Part shown: in pieces, positions 38,900-50,639 of the stretch
How the letters are laid out: every line of letters begins with the position of its first letter
Numbering within the stretch: the stretch's first letter is position 1
NCBI GenBank assembly: GCA_037447655.1
Contig: JBBHKE010003399.1
Coordinates: 101,510-165,509, forward strand
DNA: 64,000 bases
Reading direction: 5' to 3'
Origin: Zygnema cylindricum
Lineage: Eukaryota > Streptophyta > Zygnematophyceae > Zygnematales > Zygnemataceae
Translations under genes and position numbers: made by a program
The notes under the pieces: generated by a model
What the model saw: only the letters and a program-made list of their open reading frames with translations
Databases searched by the model: none
What the model was told of the DNA's origin: nothing

Positions 38900-41440
38900 A
38901 ACGCGGCTAATTATTGGTGATAATATTTGACACGGTTGGCCCACCGAACGAATCAGCGCTCAAACAATTTTAACCCGAAAACTCACTGCACATTGGTATT
39001 AGAGTTAATGATTTAAAGGTGTTAAAGCGAAATTAGAATATGTAAAACTAAGTAAGTTGTTATTAGCGTTAAGTATTTGTTAGTGTTCATGAGAAATTAT
39101 AAAATTATAAATTTAATTGAGTGCAAGCAAACGTGACGGATTGTAGTCCACTCTAGCTAGTGGTTTTAGCAATTTCATGAACCCTTTGGAGGTGGATAGC
39201 CATCTATAAAACATGTAGAATCGCTACACTTGGATGATGCAGACTCGCGCCATGATCGATTACCATTAATTTTTTAGACGTTCCAAAGCACATGTGCCTT
39301 CAGACAAGGTGAAAACAAATTTTTTTTTCGGAAGAAAAAACGGTTGTTGGAGAAGATGGAGCGTTTGCAAAGAGACATGGATTTCGGTGGTACAATAACA
39401 TGGTACGCATAATTAGTACAACGTCATAGTACGCAAGTACAAATTTTACATTGAAATTGGACAGTTTGTAAATCTTTGACAATTTTCAATATGTAATATC
39501 TAACTTAGCTTTAATTCACGTGTGACCGCTAAAAACAATGCACGTATGTGAAATTTTGACACACTACCCGATGGCACATAGTCCTAAATACTACATCCAG
39601 TTATGTTGTTCGTACAATTACAAGAACCTCCAAATGGAACCCCAAACTTATGGCCGACCTCCATTAGTAAAAAAGTAAGGTTGTTTACTCGATGTTGTAC
39701 GTTTTCGTACCATTCTATACCATATTTTTTCTTTTTTTAGGAAAACATCTTTGTTCAAAACCTATCAAATTTCTCCAAGCTTTTGTGCGTAAATTTTGAC
39801 CGTCCGATTTTTTGCTTTTTTGCATTTGCCGCGAAATCACTCAAACTATCCAGTTTGTGGCTTGTGTTCACACGAAGACACAAGCTACACACTTGGCGTG
39901 TGAAATTGACACTTGAAAATTAAGATAATATCCACAATGAAAAAGCGATGAAAACCTTAAACTGCGTAAAAGTTATGTACCTGTCGAAAAGATGGATGCA
40001 AATCCACCAAAAGGCGTGAAAAAATCTACTCCGGAAAAGACTCTTTGGCGCCCCTTTTGCAATCCAATGACCTTCGTGAAAGGGAATTTGAGTTTTAAAA
40101 CATTACAACAAAGTTCGTATGATAATATTGTATGTGCGTAGAAATTTGAAATTTGCGTAAGCTTTCACAAATCTTATTTTCTGCCCGGCTTGATAAATAT
40201 TTCATTTAGATTTTGGGTTTAGAGTTTTTGACGATTTTTAGCGTTTAAATATAAGACTACATGGTATCAACAAAAATTAAGCATGCAAGTGAAAGGTTGT
40301 TTGGGGGAACAATCAAATGGAGGATTTGGCACGATATCACAACCAAAAAACGTGTCCAAACGTTTAGTAGGACCACGTAATGGATTCTAGGTCTTAATCC
40401 ACAATTTTGTGCTAATAATCATACGGACATGTTTAAATCCTCCATCAGGTCATGCCAACAAACAACTTTTGGGAATGGAAGCATCAATGAAGATCTTCCG
40501 AGAAATATTTTCTCATGGGTTTTGGTTGATTGGCATCTACTTATTAGGTTCCAAAATCTGAAATCTTGACGTCTAAAAAGAACTTGTCAGAACGCTCCTT
40601 TTCCATCTACTGCCGGTGGAATGTGCACTGCAAGTCACGATAGAGTGCCGATGGAGTGCCGATGGAACCACAGTACTATACTGTAGACCCTAACGAACAA
40701 ATCTTAGGTCGGTTCCGTATAGATTTTACGAATTATTTTTTTATGCATTTAGAGACAACAACCTACTGAGTCAGCCAATTTTGATAACTAGAATTTGGTT
40801 ATTCTGAGAAGAGAAATAGAGCATCGTGACAATTTTTCAAGTCATATAGCTCTCATTAACTACAGTGGAGTACTGCCTTGATGCCTAAAATTATCTAAGG
40901 CGATTTGTCTTGATCTTTAACGATTTTCTTAATGATTTTTCTTGCGACGGAGCAGCCTAAATTTTGCCGCGAGGAGCCGCGATTAAGGGCGGGCTTCAAT
41001 TAGCAAAAACTTAAAGTTTATTACTTAGGGCCGTACTGATCCGTACAAGTTCTTATCATTATTTTTAATAAACACGAAAAACATCTTTACGTAAGTATCT
41101 CTAGGGTTGTAGGCTTAAAACCTGACCATCGGATGCATTGCACTTTTTATTCGAAACGCCACATCGCCAACCTTACAGTGGGTGGCGACCGTCCACAGTG
41201 AGGACATTTTGTACGCACCGAACATGTAAAAATAGGCCGCGTGGAAAAAGAAAGAAAAATCCACGATGAGCGCGCGCTTATTTGCGTACACGTCCTATGG
41301 GCCATGTGCATTCCGCCAGGGTGGATGGGAATCCGTCGAAATTATCCCCTCACAATCCAACCATCAAAGCTTGCCGCCGCCTTTTTGTCGTTGCGTTTTG
41401 AAATTTTGGATAGTACATTATAACGCCCTCATTACGAGTC
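38900..41440. other. 2.5 kb without recognisable genes
   Basis: AT-rich unique-looking DNA. Partial similarity to the short MITE type at 43421-43602 occurs at 39055-39170 (TTATTAGCGTTAAG, GAGTGCAAGCAAACGTGACG, GATTGTAGTCCACTC). A fragment near 39990-40110 can be read GVKKSTPEKTLWRPFCNP but sits in no longer frame. I see nothing else. Confidence 0.4.
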
Positions 41441-41445
41441 ATTAA

Positions 41446-41508
41446 TTACCTCCGCTGGTACAAATATTACATCCGCTGGTACAAATATTACCTCTGCTGG
41501 TACCAATA
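41446..41508 (+). repeat. 21-bp tandem repeat, three copies
   Basis: TTACCTCCGCTGGTACAAATA is repeated three times with three or four substitutions in total. Confidence 0.85.
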
Positions 41509-41739
41509 TTGCTTTCAGACTTTGCATTCGAAGATGCTTTCAAGATTTTAAGCATCAAATATTAACCTACATGTTACCAACCAGAACGAGCCACGCAAAT
41601 AAAAAGTGGTTTACGGACGCGGCCTAATTGAAGGCACGCATAGTTGTTCAATTTGCACGAATTTTTCTTTTTTTCCGATTTTTACGTAGTATTTGTTGAT
41701 TCTATACTTTTCGTAAGTTTCGTTTAGTTTTCGCTGTAC

Positions 41740-42260
41740 TCCATACCAAAATGTACGGAAATTTTCCCCTTAACCCTGAAAAATCCTATAAAAAATCTGA
41801 AACATACGTAAAACATATAGAAAGGTACGAAACTATATGGAAAGTGTATCTTAAAAATCTTAAACGTAGGTAAAATGTAGGGCAACTGTATTGATATATA
41901 CGGTATTGTACTTAATGTACGAAAATGTACCTTAAAACTGTAAAATCCCCCGTTAAAAAAACCTAAAAGTACTGAAATACACGGACACTGTACGTAAGTG
42001 TATGGATACTTTAATGCAATATATCATAAGTATACGGAAATGTACCAGAATGTACCCTAAAAGCCTTAAAATCATAACTGTTATAAGTACGGACATATAC
42101 GCGATAACACTTAAATAAACGAAAAATAGACGACAGTTGTCCTGAAATATAAGCAAATGTACGAGAATGTACCCTAAAAACCCCAAAACCCCCCTTTAAT
42201 AACCCTAAAAGTACTAATATATATAGACACACTACGTAAATGTACAAAAATGTATGGGTA
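41740..42260 (-). repeat. Satellite-like repeat S, minus orientation
   Basis: Three to four degenerate units of roughly 120-135 bp contain ACGGACACTGTACGTAA, AATGTACC.TAAAA.CC.TAAAA and (G/T)TACTGAAATAC. They are the reverse complement of the units at 47040-48110. The long minus-strand frames here (41953-42361) reflect the repeat, not genes. Confidence 0.65.
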
Positions 42261-42369
42261 CATAGTCGAGTACGCATTTTAACGATTTTCAAAAATCGAT
42301 AAATGCGAATCATACTTATTATTTGCGCGTTCGTTTCGTGCGTAATATGCGATTTGAACATCTATGAAG

Positions 42370-42827
42370 CAGAGATCGCAAACGGTCAACCGAAACCGTG
42401 ACCAACCGTTAACCGACCGCCCGCGTCAGATCCGGAACAGATTCAGTTGCCAAATTTGGGGGGCCGGGCAGATTCGGGCGGTGATTCACAAAAAAAAAAA
42501 ATTGGTTACGGTCGTGTGAGCAAAAAACGAAAAAAATGAAAATTTTGTACCGTCTAGACAATCCAACATTATTGTACTTTGTACTCTTGTTATCGTGGAA
42601 GGTATACGGGAGATGTGTCACTAATTTTGTACTTATTCGGATACGCGCGGGTAGGGATAGTCGCGAGAAATCGAGTTTCGGTTAACTTTTATTTTCGTAA
42701 ACGCGTTTTGGTTAACGGTTAACAATTTTGGAGCGTGACATAACTTGGTCGGGCTTCGGGTACTCGGATTTTGAAAAAAAAAACGGTCGGTTTCGGTTAT
42801 CTAAAATTTTGACTTTTGCGACCTCTG
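42370..42827 (+). mobile_element. Non-autonomous hAT element (458 bp)
   Basis: Termini are CAGAGATCGCAAA and, inverted, CAGAGGTCGCAAA. Flanking octamers CTATGAAG and CAATGAAA match at 6 of 8 positions, as expected for an aged 8-bp hAT target duplication. The left 190 bp match 58033-58224 and the right 165 bp match 62510-62655, the two ends of the transposase-bearing element at 58-62.7 kb. It is an internal-deletion derivative with no coding capacity. Confidence 0.85.
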
Positions 42828-42835
42828 CAATGAAA

Positions 42836-43418
42836 ACATGCCATTCAAGTAAACGTATCCGTACAATTACTGAAACGCCTAATGGAAGTTCGCCTTTTAA
42901 GTATTTGTGAAGCGGAAGATCCCGTCTGAAAGAAATATCCTCCTATCGGTACCACAGAAATTGTCGTTTGGACGGCTAAGATTTACTCCATAATTTTGGT
43001 GAAGTATCGACTACGGGATTTTTTGGCGGAAACGTACACGTTTGCATTTTTTCACAGCTTCCTTTCTATTGGTTGCCTTAACCTTTCTCCCCATTTTGGT
43101 GTTGCGAAGGCTTTATGTTCAAATATTGAAAGTCGTCAAAGATTTTACAAGCGTACAATTTGAATGTAGACTGCGCAAGCCTTTGTCAAACATTTTTCCA
43201 GCGTACAATCAGGATGCAAGATTTGCACCAACTTATTATTTTTTAGATGAGATGTGCTAATCATTGTATAGATTGTGTTGCATATTTAATTGGTGTTTTC
43301 CGTTTACAATGTATAATGTTTATTTCGTGCGTAACACCTGGTACCCGTGTCTGTTCCAACGAGCAATTTAGTTTCGATAAGATTGTGTCTTCGTCGTTTA
43401 AGGGTTTGTCTAGTACTG
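42836..43418. other. Unassigned AT-rich DNA
   Basis: No gene seen. CCGTACAATTACTGAAACG near 42858 recurs near 57711 (CCGTACAATTACAGAAACG), part of the inverted-repeat element described there. Confidence 0.35.
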
Positions 43419-43420
43419 TA

Positions 43421-43602
43421 CACCGCTAGTCGCTATTAGTGTTAATGTGAAATTAGAATTAACAATACTAATTTAGTGCAAGGAGACGTGGCAGATTGTA
43501 ACCCACGTCCTTAAATAATGTTGTTAACTCTATTTTGTGACTTTTGGTCAAAAAAAGTAGCGACCAAATTAGTGTTATTAACACTAATAACGATTAGCGG
43601 TG
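43421..43602 (+). mobile_element. TA-flanked MITE, short type (182 bp)
   Basis: Terminal repeats CACCGCTAGTCGCTATTAGT and, inverted, CACCGCTAATCGTTATTAGT continue to about 26 bp and are bordered by TA on both sides. The interior has GTGCAAGGAGACGTGGCAGA. A similar element in reverse orientation lies at 61182-61336 and a partial one at 39055-39170. TA flanks and 25-bp TIRs suggest a Tc1/mariner-type MITE, but this is inference. Confidence 0.8.
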
Positions 43603-43630
43603 TAGACTTGTATTCGACGTCTATGAGGTA

Positions 43631-43854
43631 CACTGTGTATCGTTATTGGCGTTATTTTTTTTTCACCACGTAAAACGTCTTTTCTCCGTACACATATGTA
43701 CGATTTTCAGATGGAGACCGCCAACGGAAGGTGAGAAACTTGCCTTTCAATCGTAACCGTCAGATCCATAATCAGGCAAATGTGTACGGATAAAATATGG
43801 TGTAAGTGGCAAAAAAAAAGTAAAAAACATTAACCTTAATAGCGATACACGGTG
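43631..43854 (+). mobile_element. TA-flanked foldback MITE, type B (224 bp)
   Basis: Ends CACTGTGTATCGTTATTGG and, inverted, CACCGTGTATCGCTATTAAG, bordered by TA on both sides. A second inverted pair, TCTCCGTACACAT and ATGTGTACGGATAA, lies inside, so long arms can fold. Confidence 0.75.
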
Positions 43855-43981
43855 TAGTTGAGAACGTCGTGCGACCGATGGTCGTTGTACGTTAATATTA
43901 ATCGAAAGCACACATCAACTCTGTATATTTTTTTTTTTAATTCTTCCACTGAGGTGAGGTGAGGTGAGCTTTACTTGTATT

Positions 43982-44196
43982 CACCGCGAATCGCTATTAC
44001 TGTTAATGTTTTTTTTGCCACTTAATACATATTTTCTCCGTACACACTTGACTGATTGTAGTTCTGACGGTGGCGTCTGAAAGTGAAGATTATCAGCTTT
44101 CGATTGGCGGTCTCCATGTGAAAATCGAACAAGTGTGTACGGAGAAAAGATCTTTTAAGTGGCGAAAAAAATATTAACACATAGCGATACACGGTG
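43982..44196 (+). mobile_element. Foldback MITE, type B (215 bp)
   Basis: The arms 43982-44052 and 44125-44196 are inverted copies over about 70 bp (GCCACTTAA, TTTTCTCCGTACACACTTG in both). The interior shares GGCGGTCTCCATGTGAAAATC with the inverted element at 43631-43854. TA borders the right end, while the left flank is TT. Confidence 0.8.
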
Positions 44197-44199
44197 TAC

Positions 44200-45130
44200 C
44201 TTTACCTGTACCTCCACCTCCAACTCTTCCTTTACCTCTACCGTAATCTTCAGGTCAAATTTTTCTTTTCTACTTACTTTGACACTCTTAAGTTGACAAA
44301 AGGAAGTGAGAGAAGCCTCCGGGCAAGGCCCTAGTCAGCCAATGAAATGGCGATTTCACACGCTTGAGAGGGGGAATATGAATAATGTGGCATTCTTGTT
44401 CCTCCTACTTAGTCAATTATAACTGGAAATCGATAATTTTAAATTCCTTTTCCGCAATTCTAGCTTTTGTAACGTTAGTCTGGCAGGAATTTTCCGATTC
44501 CAAATGAGATTCTGAATTCTAATAAAGATTTTGTAATTTCGTTGTAGATTGCAGATACCATTTCTTCAATGCACCTCTGAATTCCAAATGAAGAGTTTTC
44601 CTGCTGGAACTAAACATTTCCGATTATAAAAAAAATTAACCTTGCTAATCAGAACCTAATTTTCACACTAACAAACTAATCCCTAACTGCCCCAGTTACT
44701 TTTGTTAAGCAAACAAATTTGAAAGCGCCACGTGTGACTCCATTCTCCTGTTCACTTGGTTCACGTTAGTTGACATCCATGTCAATGTATTCGTTGTTCG
44801 ACATGCCACCCATCCCTGTTCTAATTTTTGAAAATCTCATGCAAATATGTTCATTGATACTTCAACATCCCGGTAACCTATAAAGCACAGAAGTGCATTA
44901 CACTGGGTACTTTATTGAAAAGGTAGAATAGATGTAATTTCCCGTAAACATTGTAAAATTAAGGGATGAAGAAAATTAACTCAGAAACATAATGATTCTA
45001 ACATGGTGACAACAAAAAAAAAAAAAAAAAGTTGTTTATTATATATGCGCAGACCTAGAATGTGATTTCTTTAATTTTGAGATGTTTGAGAATTTATTTT
45101 TGTCCAAAAAAAATGGTTAAAAAGAATGGA
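44200..45130. other. No gene recognised
   Basis: Starts with ACCTC(T/C)-type low-complexity DNA (44195-44250), followed by unique-looking AT-rich DNA. Nothing is assignable. Confidence 0.4.
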
Positions 45131-45139
45131 GAAGCATAT

Positions 45140-45250
45140 AAGGAAGGAGGAGGGAGGAGGGAGGAGGGAGGGAGGAGGAGGGAGGAGGAGGGAGAGGGAG
45201 GGAGGGAGGGAGGGTGGTGGATGGAGGGGGGGGAGGAAGGATGGAGGATC
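45140..45250 (+). repeat. GGA/GGAGG microsatellite
   Basis: GGAGGAGGGAGG-type purine tract of about 110 bp. Open frames on both strands here are artefacts. Confidence 0.9.
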
Positions 45251-45449
45251 GGGAAAGAAAAGAAATAAGAAAGAAATACGGAATTGGATCATGGTGTGGA
45301 TCAAACCATTAAAGACTTTGATTTCCGACTTTGAACTCTATTCGGATCCTTCTTCCATGGATTTCCATTCCCTTCCCTTTTTCCTTGACCGTTCGACGCT
45401 ATTCCCTTGACCTCTTTTCGTCCTTCCAAATGCTTTTATCCATTTCCCT

Positions 45450-45647
45450 TTATTCACCGACTTCCTTCCGCTGAGTCTCGAATTCTTGATACATTTCTTG
45501 TTTACAAATGACCAGTGCTTCCAATTTTAGATTCCCCATTTCACACATGCGGAATCGGCCTGTCATTGGCTGGTGCATTATTCGGGCTTTGGTCCAAGGC
45601 TTCTCTCGCTTTTCCCTCCGAAAAGAAAGACTATGACTGCGGTTCAA
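45450..45647 (-). other. Possible minus-strand exon, unknown
   Basis: A 65-codon minus frame ends MTGRFRMCEMGNLKLEALVI, then CKQEMYQEFETQRKEVGE and a stop. Its base composition is more even than the flanks and the residues look protein-like. I recognise no family and see no matching upstream exon. It could be chance or a transposon relic. Confidence 0.2.
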
Positions 45648-45650
45648 TAC

Positions 45651-46305
45651 GACGGAATAAACCGTACAAATATTCGATATGAACCGTACAATTATCGCCG
45701 ATAGTTATCGGTACCGGTTTTATTGCGATAAATAACCGATATTATCGGTTTTTTATCAGCGATAACACCAGTTTCGATATGTCGTGCCAATTATCCATTA
45801 TAAGCAAGCCAAAAAAAGGTACATATTGATTATCAGCAAAACCTTGCCGACACACAACACTACAATTTAGGCATTTAGAAGTCGTACTACCATGGTTCGC
45901 GCCGCGTGTCGCCTCAGATTTAAACAAGAGGCGTTTTCTCGATAAGCGATATTGAACTTTTGTGCTTAGCATGTTTTCTAAGAACGTCGATCTTGGCTTG
46001 CCGGTGCCATTACTGTAATATCGCTAACAAAATTTCGGCTCTTTCAACTCCCTTGTCGCTCGTCGACGAATGAGTTGGGCATAATTGTAGAAACAAAGGT
46101 GGTAACAAAGGTGGCGCATCCTGTAATTCCTACGAAATATGAAAGAACGCTCCGATCTTCTGGCAGAAATTCAAGTGTGAATAGGGCTACTGTTCTCCCA
46201 AAAAATAGTCAAGCAAAAGACCAATGACTCGATTAGATCTCAATTCTGTTAGGCGGTGCTTATATTTGTAAGGACACGTTTTCTAATTTCACTATGTCGT
46301 ACCAT
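45651..46305. other. CGATA-rich palindromic DNA and unassigned sequence
   Basis: The stretch 45680-45775 is rich in CGATA/TATCG words (CGATAGTTATCG, CCGATATTATCGG) that can form several small hairpins. The rest of the stretch shows no gene. Confidence 0.45.
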
Positions 46306-46312
46306 TGAAGTA

Positions 46313-46847
46313 CATCGTGAATAGCTATTACTGTAACGAAATTATAAGTGAAAAAAAACAAATATTGTTTTTGAGCTTGTTTTGGGTTAACCGCCTAACG
46401 CCAATGAAACATTAACGCTTATTTACACATTTAACTGTGATTTGGATACACAATGTTAACATAGTCAACTTTCACATAATCAACTTTCACATAGTCAACA
46501 TAGTCATAGTCAACTTTCACATATTCAACTTATAGGTTCGCATGATTTTCCCTCATCTTTATAACTAAAATCAAACGTGGGTGTGCTTTCTTGTGTCAAC
46601 GCCACGATCCACCTCAACATTGTTATGTTGCATTTTTTTTGTACCCTTGCACGAAAAAACGAGCAAGTTTATTACAAACTTGCACATTTCGTAACTTAAA
46701 GTATTTAATAATTGCTCAAACTAACGTTGTTAACACCACATATATTAACGTTAAGAAAAATAAAAATTTTAATTCTATTTTAAGTTCGGGGGTCAAAATT
46801 TAGAGGCACCAAATTAGTGTTATTTAGAATAACAGTGATTCAAGGTG
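46313..46847 (+). mobile_element. TA-flanked MITE-like element, diverged (535 bp)
   Basis: Left end CATCGTGAATAGCTATTACT and right end, inverted, CACCTTGAATCACTGTTATT, with TA on both outer sides. A CATAGTCAACTTTCA short repeat occupies 46455-46530 inside. The terminal match is weaker than in the other copies. Confidence 0.5.
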
Positions 46848-47040
46848 TACCTCTCACGAAAGTGTTTAATTTTGGTTGTTACTACGAGGGCTTATGTTTC
46901 TGACAATGAAAATCGTCTAAGATTCTTTAAGCTTAAAATTTGAATGTTATAGCCATAGATGTCCCAGGCGCATATTACTCACGGGGTACACTAACAAATA
47001 CTACATATAAGGCATATCGAACAATTTTTAAATGTTAATA
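46848..47040. other. Unassigned AT-rich DNA
   Basis: No gene or repeat recognised before the satellite-like block. Confidence 0.4.
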
Positions 47041-48110
47041 AAATGCGTACCTTACTTTGCACCCGTTCATTTTGCCTGTATTTATGTAGAGTGCTCGTAT
47101 ATGTCCGTATTTATTAGGATTATTTAAAGGGATTTGCGAGTTTTAAGGTTTTATTTCGGTATATTTCGTATATTATAGTAAAAGCGCCTTACATTTTCTG
47201 TATATTTACATATAATGTCCGTGTTATTTTTATTTTTAGGGTTATTTTTTTTAGGGATTTTAGGGTAAATTCCCATATATTCCCGTATATTTCACTAAAG
47301 CGGCGTTATGTTTTTCGTACAATTATGTACAATGAGTGTACGTTTGTGTACTTTTTTGGGTTATTTAACGGGATTTTAGGGTTTTTGAAGTATTTTTCCG
47401 TAGGTTCGCGTATATTTTAGTACAATTGCGTTAGATTTTCCGTAATTTAAAAGTTTTAAGAGTACACTTTCTGTATAAATCTATACATCACCTTATATTC
47501 TCTGTATTTTTTATTTTTTTTAATGATTTTGAGTGTTACTAATTTCGTACATTCTTGTACATTCTCATACATTCTCGTACATTTCCTACAACGAAAACTA
47601 CACAAATTTACGAAAAAGTATAAAATAGACAAATAATGCACATTTTTGCTAAAAAAGTCGAAATCCGTACGAATTAGACAACTATAGTGCAAACAAACGA
47701 AAAAAGCTTTTTTATTTCGTTTAACAAAACTATACTTGTTCAATTCGCATATTACCCACGCATCAAACTCAAAAATACTACGTACAATGCGCATCCAACA
47801 ATAATAAAGTGTTAACAATCTGCGTACCCGAATATCTACCCGTACATGTATTGTACATTTACAACGTACACTGACTATCTATTTCCGTATTTTTTAGGGT
47901 TATTTAAGGGGATTTCAGGGTTATTAAGGTACATTCTTGTCTATTCCCATACATTTTAGTATAATTGCCTTACATTTTTTGTACACTTACTTCCAGTGTC
48001 CGTATATCTCCGTATTTTTTTTGGGATATGTAAGGGGATTTTAGAGTTTTTAATGTACATTCTTGTAAATTTCAATACAATTGCAATACATTATCATAGA
48101 ATCATGCCCA
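47041..48110 (+). repeat. Satellite-like repeat S, plus orientation
   Basis: About six to eight degenerate units of roughly 120-135 bp. Each has an order of GTGTCCGTATATnTCCGTA, TTTTTAGGGTTATTTAAGGG, GATTTTAGGGTTTT, then GTACATTC(T/C)(C/T)GTA and AATTGCGTTACATTTT. The same unit in reverse orientation is at 41740-42260. AGGGTT words resemble telomere repeats but the spacing does not. Confidence 0.65.
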
Positions 48111-48261
48111 CATCCAACCGTTGCCCTAGGCTCCACGAAAGCGGAGTACATGATTATTATACTTCAATGACCTCTGTTTGGTTCAAATAAATTGTTGGGG
48201 AGTTGGGAGTTTTTGTTAGTTGTTTGAAAATCTATAAAAATAGAATGAGTTTCATGTCGCC

Positions 48262-48540
48262 GTGAAAAACCCAATTTTTCACAAGCTTGTCAACCATCTT
48301 CGGATGCGATGGCATTTTGTGCCCGATTTGGTCGTTGCAAATGAGGTTGACTATTTATACATTTATACTTTGGAAAAAGCAAAAAATATGCTTACAAAGG
48401 CACCTATTTATGCACGGCAGAATAAGTGGTTCGCCTATAGTAGGTACGACAAAAATAAGGACTCGATTAACGATGTGACCCAAAATTTCGATTTTTTAAA
48501 GATTTTGAATATGAACCTTCAATTTTTTTTTATTCAGACA
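48262..48540 (+). other. Open frame of unknown nature
   Basis: A frame begins MKNPIFHKLVNHLRMRWHFV and stays open past 48600. The first 75 codons (LEKAKNMLTKAPIYARQNKW) look more protein-like than the T-rich end. No family recognised, and no neighbour supports it. Confidence 0.2.
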
Positions 48541-49275
48541 ATGATTTTGGCCCATACGTTATGTACTTTAGTTGCCTCTTCTTTTAGTAAGTTTGTGTCA
48601 CTCACCAATCTATCATAGGAAATATTGACAGCAACCGAATCCTTTTCTGTCACCTCTTTCACCTCATTCCGAACAATGTAGAAGGTCGGTAGGTAAATAA
48701 ATTCGTCAACACACGATGTGTGCCTTTTGTCATCGGTTGAGTCTTGTCTCTCACTCACAAAAGCACTTGATTCCCCTCTCGTTGAGGACTAAACTAGGTT
48801 GTTGTCCCATCCATCTCTAAAATTCCCCGTAACACCTGCGCTTTTATATGACGAACATACCCTGAAGGTATGTCCTAAATCATTACTGTTTAAACAATTT
48901 TTAGGTCGATCTCCAAACTCACAATTACCTTTAATTTTCCAAAACTGAGATTTAGATTCCATTATATTCCTCTCACTTGTTAAAACCTTTCTATTAGCCT
49001 CTTCATCTAGAACACCTCGTCTAGCTACAGTTAAACTCTAGTCCTTTTTATCAATTAAAGTCAATCGATCTAATGCGCTAGACGTCTTTGCATACGCACA
49101 TTCTAAGCACTTCCATAATTAAGTTGCCTTTTAAAAACTTATGTATGACATTACCAAGTCCTTAGTCAAGGAGTTCTTGATAACCCTTAGAGACTCATGA
49201 TTTTTCTTTTTCCATCCACTTGATGTTTCGGCCAAAGTACCATCCACCACATCCATTAACTCCATCATCTCGAAT
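48541..49275 (-). pseudogene. Copia gag remnant, minus strand
   Basis: Reading leftward: LPIFDGSEYHYWRCMLES near 49330, EMMELMDVVDGTLAETSSGW with KKKNHESLRVIKNSL near 49180, then a frameshifted part. A degenerate zinc knuckle (CLNSNDLGHTFRVC) lies near 48870. The stretch 48534-48758 (EFIYLPTFYIVRNEVKEVTE) may be the following spacer. It resembles the gag at 8432 in domain order. Many lesions. Confidence 0.65.
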
Positions 49276-50280
49276 TAGCTCTCCAACATACATCTCCAGT
49301 AATGATATTCAGATCCATCAAATATGGGTAGCCATGGGTGTGGGCCCATAACCTGTTATCCATAGCCTATTTCAGCCATGGATGTCTCTCCGAAGCACCA
49401 TAGACTACCCCTCAAACAGCTTTGTTTCATATAGCACAGATTACTCCATAATAAACAAAATCACCTCAAACTGCACACACGTATAGATTCTATATCATAG
49501 AATAACTTCACAAAGTTTCACATCAAAACACGAAACAGATTGATCACACCAACAGGTCAAAGATGCAGAAAACAGTTTGCCATTGCTTTGATAAAGTTGC
49601 CTGTGATAATCAAAATACTCTAAGTTCTACAAGTCATACTCCGAGAGTTCACAACTAAATGTACGGAGGCATACTAGTCATACGATATCTACCATCTACC
49701 TAAACAATTGTGAGTTTACCCAAATAATTGGAGGTATGTCAGAATGAATAAATCTACACTAATAAACTAATTAGCAAAAAGACAAACTTATGTTGTACAA
49801 ATTTACACCGACACCTCCGCAAAATCCGCATACTAGGTGTCAACTTCCTTAGTTACTTAGATCTTCGTATGAATCTTCCTCCGCCGACTTGATTCATATG
49901 AATCGCTATTGCGTTGTCCCTTACCAGATCATATTCATATTATCCGCAACTGCGTCAGCTGCGTTGTCCAATGGATCATATCCAAAAGAACCACAACTGC
50001 GTTGTCTTGTCTGCGTCGCAGCTGTGCAGTACCGGCGGCGCCTTTTTCAACATTTCGTTTATTCCACATCGGATCGCTTCGCGATCCGTCGTCCATTTCT
50101 CAATGCTTGTTCACGTCACTCAATGAGTACCTTACATCACTTTAGGTATATCCGTACGTTCGCTTCCCCAACCCGTGAATCAATTCGAATCTCCATATTA
50201 AATCCAATAAGCAATTACGCACGAACTGTCGTGTAAGCCCGAAACTGACTTTTCAAAACATCGATATGTCCCAGATTTAC
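49276..50280 (-). repeat. Leader and LTR-like region with CGCAGCTGCG-type palindromes, minus orientation
   Basis: It lies upstream of the minus gag remnant. At 49900-50035 the words GCAACTGCGTCAGCTGCG, ACTGCGTTGTC and GTCGCAGCTGTG mirror, in reverse, the array at 7850-8052 (GACGCAGCTGCGGATA there, ACGCAGTTGCGGATAA here on minus). It is probably the same LTR/leader type. The edges are not defined. Confidence 0.45.
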
Positions 50281-50554
50281 TCCTAGACTAAATGGACAAA
50301 GCTAATGGCTACGGTTGTTTGACGGACGGTAGGTACCTGGATCAAATCCCGGGTCCGTCAAACACCTTTTTAGCAAACCTACCATTTATCCACTCCTTTG
50401 TTTCTAGAGAGCTTAGGCAGCCATGGCTCTAGCTCCTTATGCAGCCTTGAGTGACTACAACAAATGTGGGGGCTTGGAGAAGGGAGTTAGAGGTAGACTG
50501 CCTCTGCTCTTTTTCTTTCCTAGAACAGACCTAGAAAATAATCAAATATCAACA
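50281..50554 (-). repeat. Copia LTR (family L1), minus orientation
   Basis: Closely similar to 5812-6118 in the same orientation (GACGGACGGTAGGTA, AGAGCTTAGGCAGCCATGGC, GTGGGGGCT). It stops at about 50554, where a plus-strand copia body begins, without a polypurine tract. The LTR on the right of that body (55233) faces the other way. Confidence 0.65.
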
Positions 50555-50639
50555 AAGATCCACTCCTCAATAAAAAGTTGGAGAAGAAAGAGGACGAGAA
50601 GATCCCTCAAAATCAAAAGTGTGCCTTAAAGGGGATCAA

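Noticed and set aside
47456-47818. 120-codon minus frame
   Set aside because: It lies in the satellite-like repeat and changes with the repeat units, so it is not coding.
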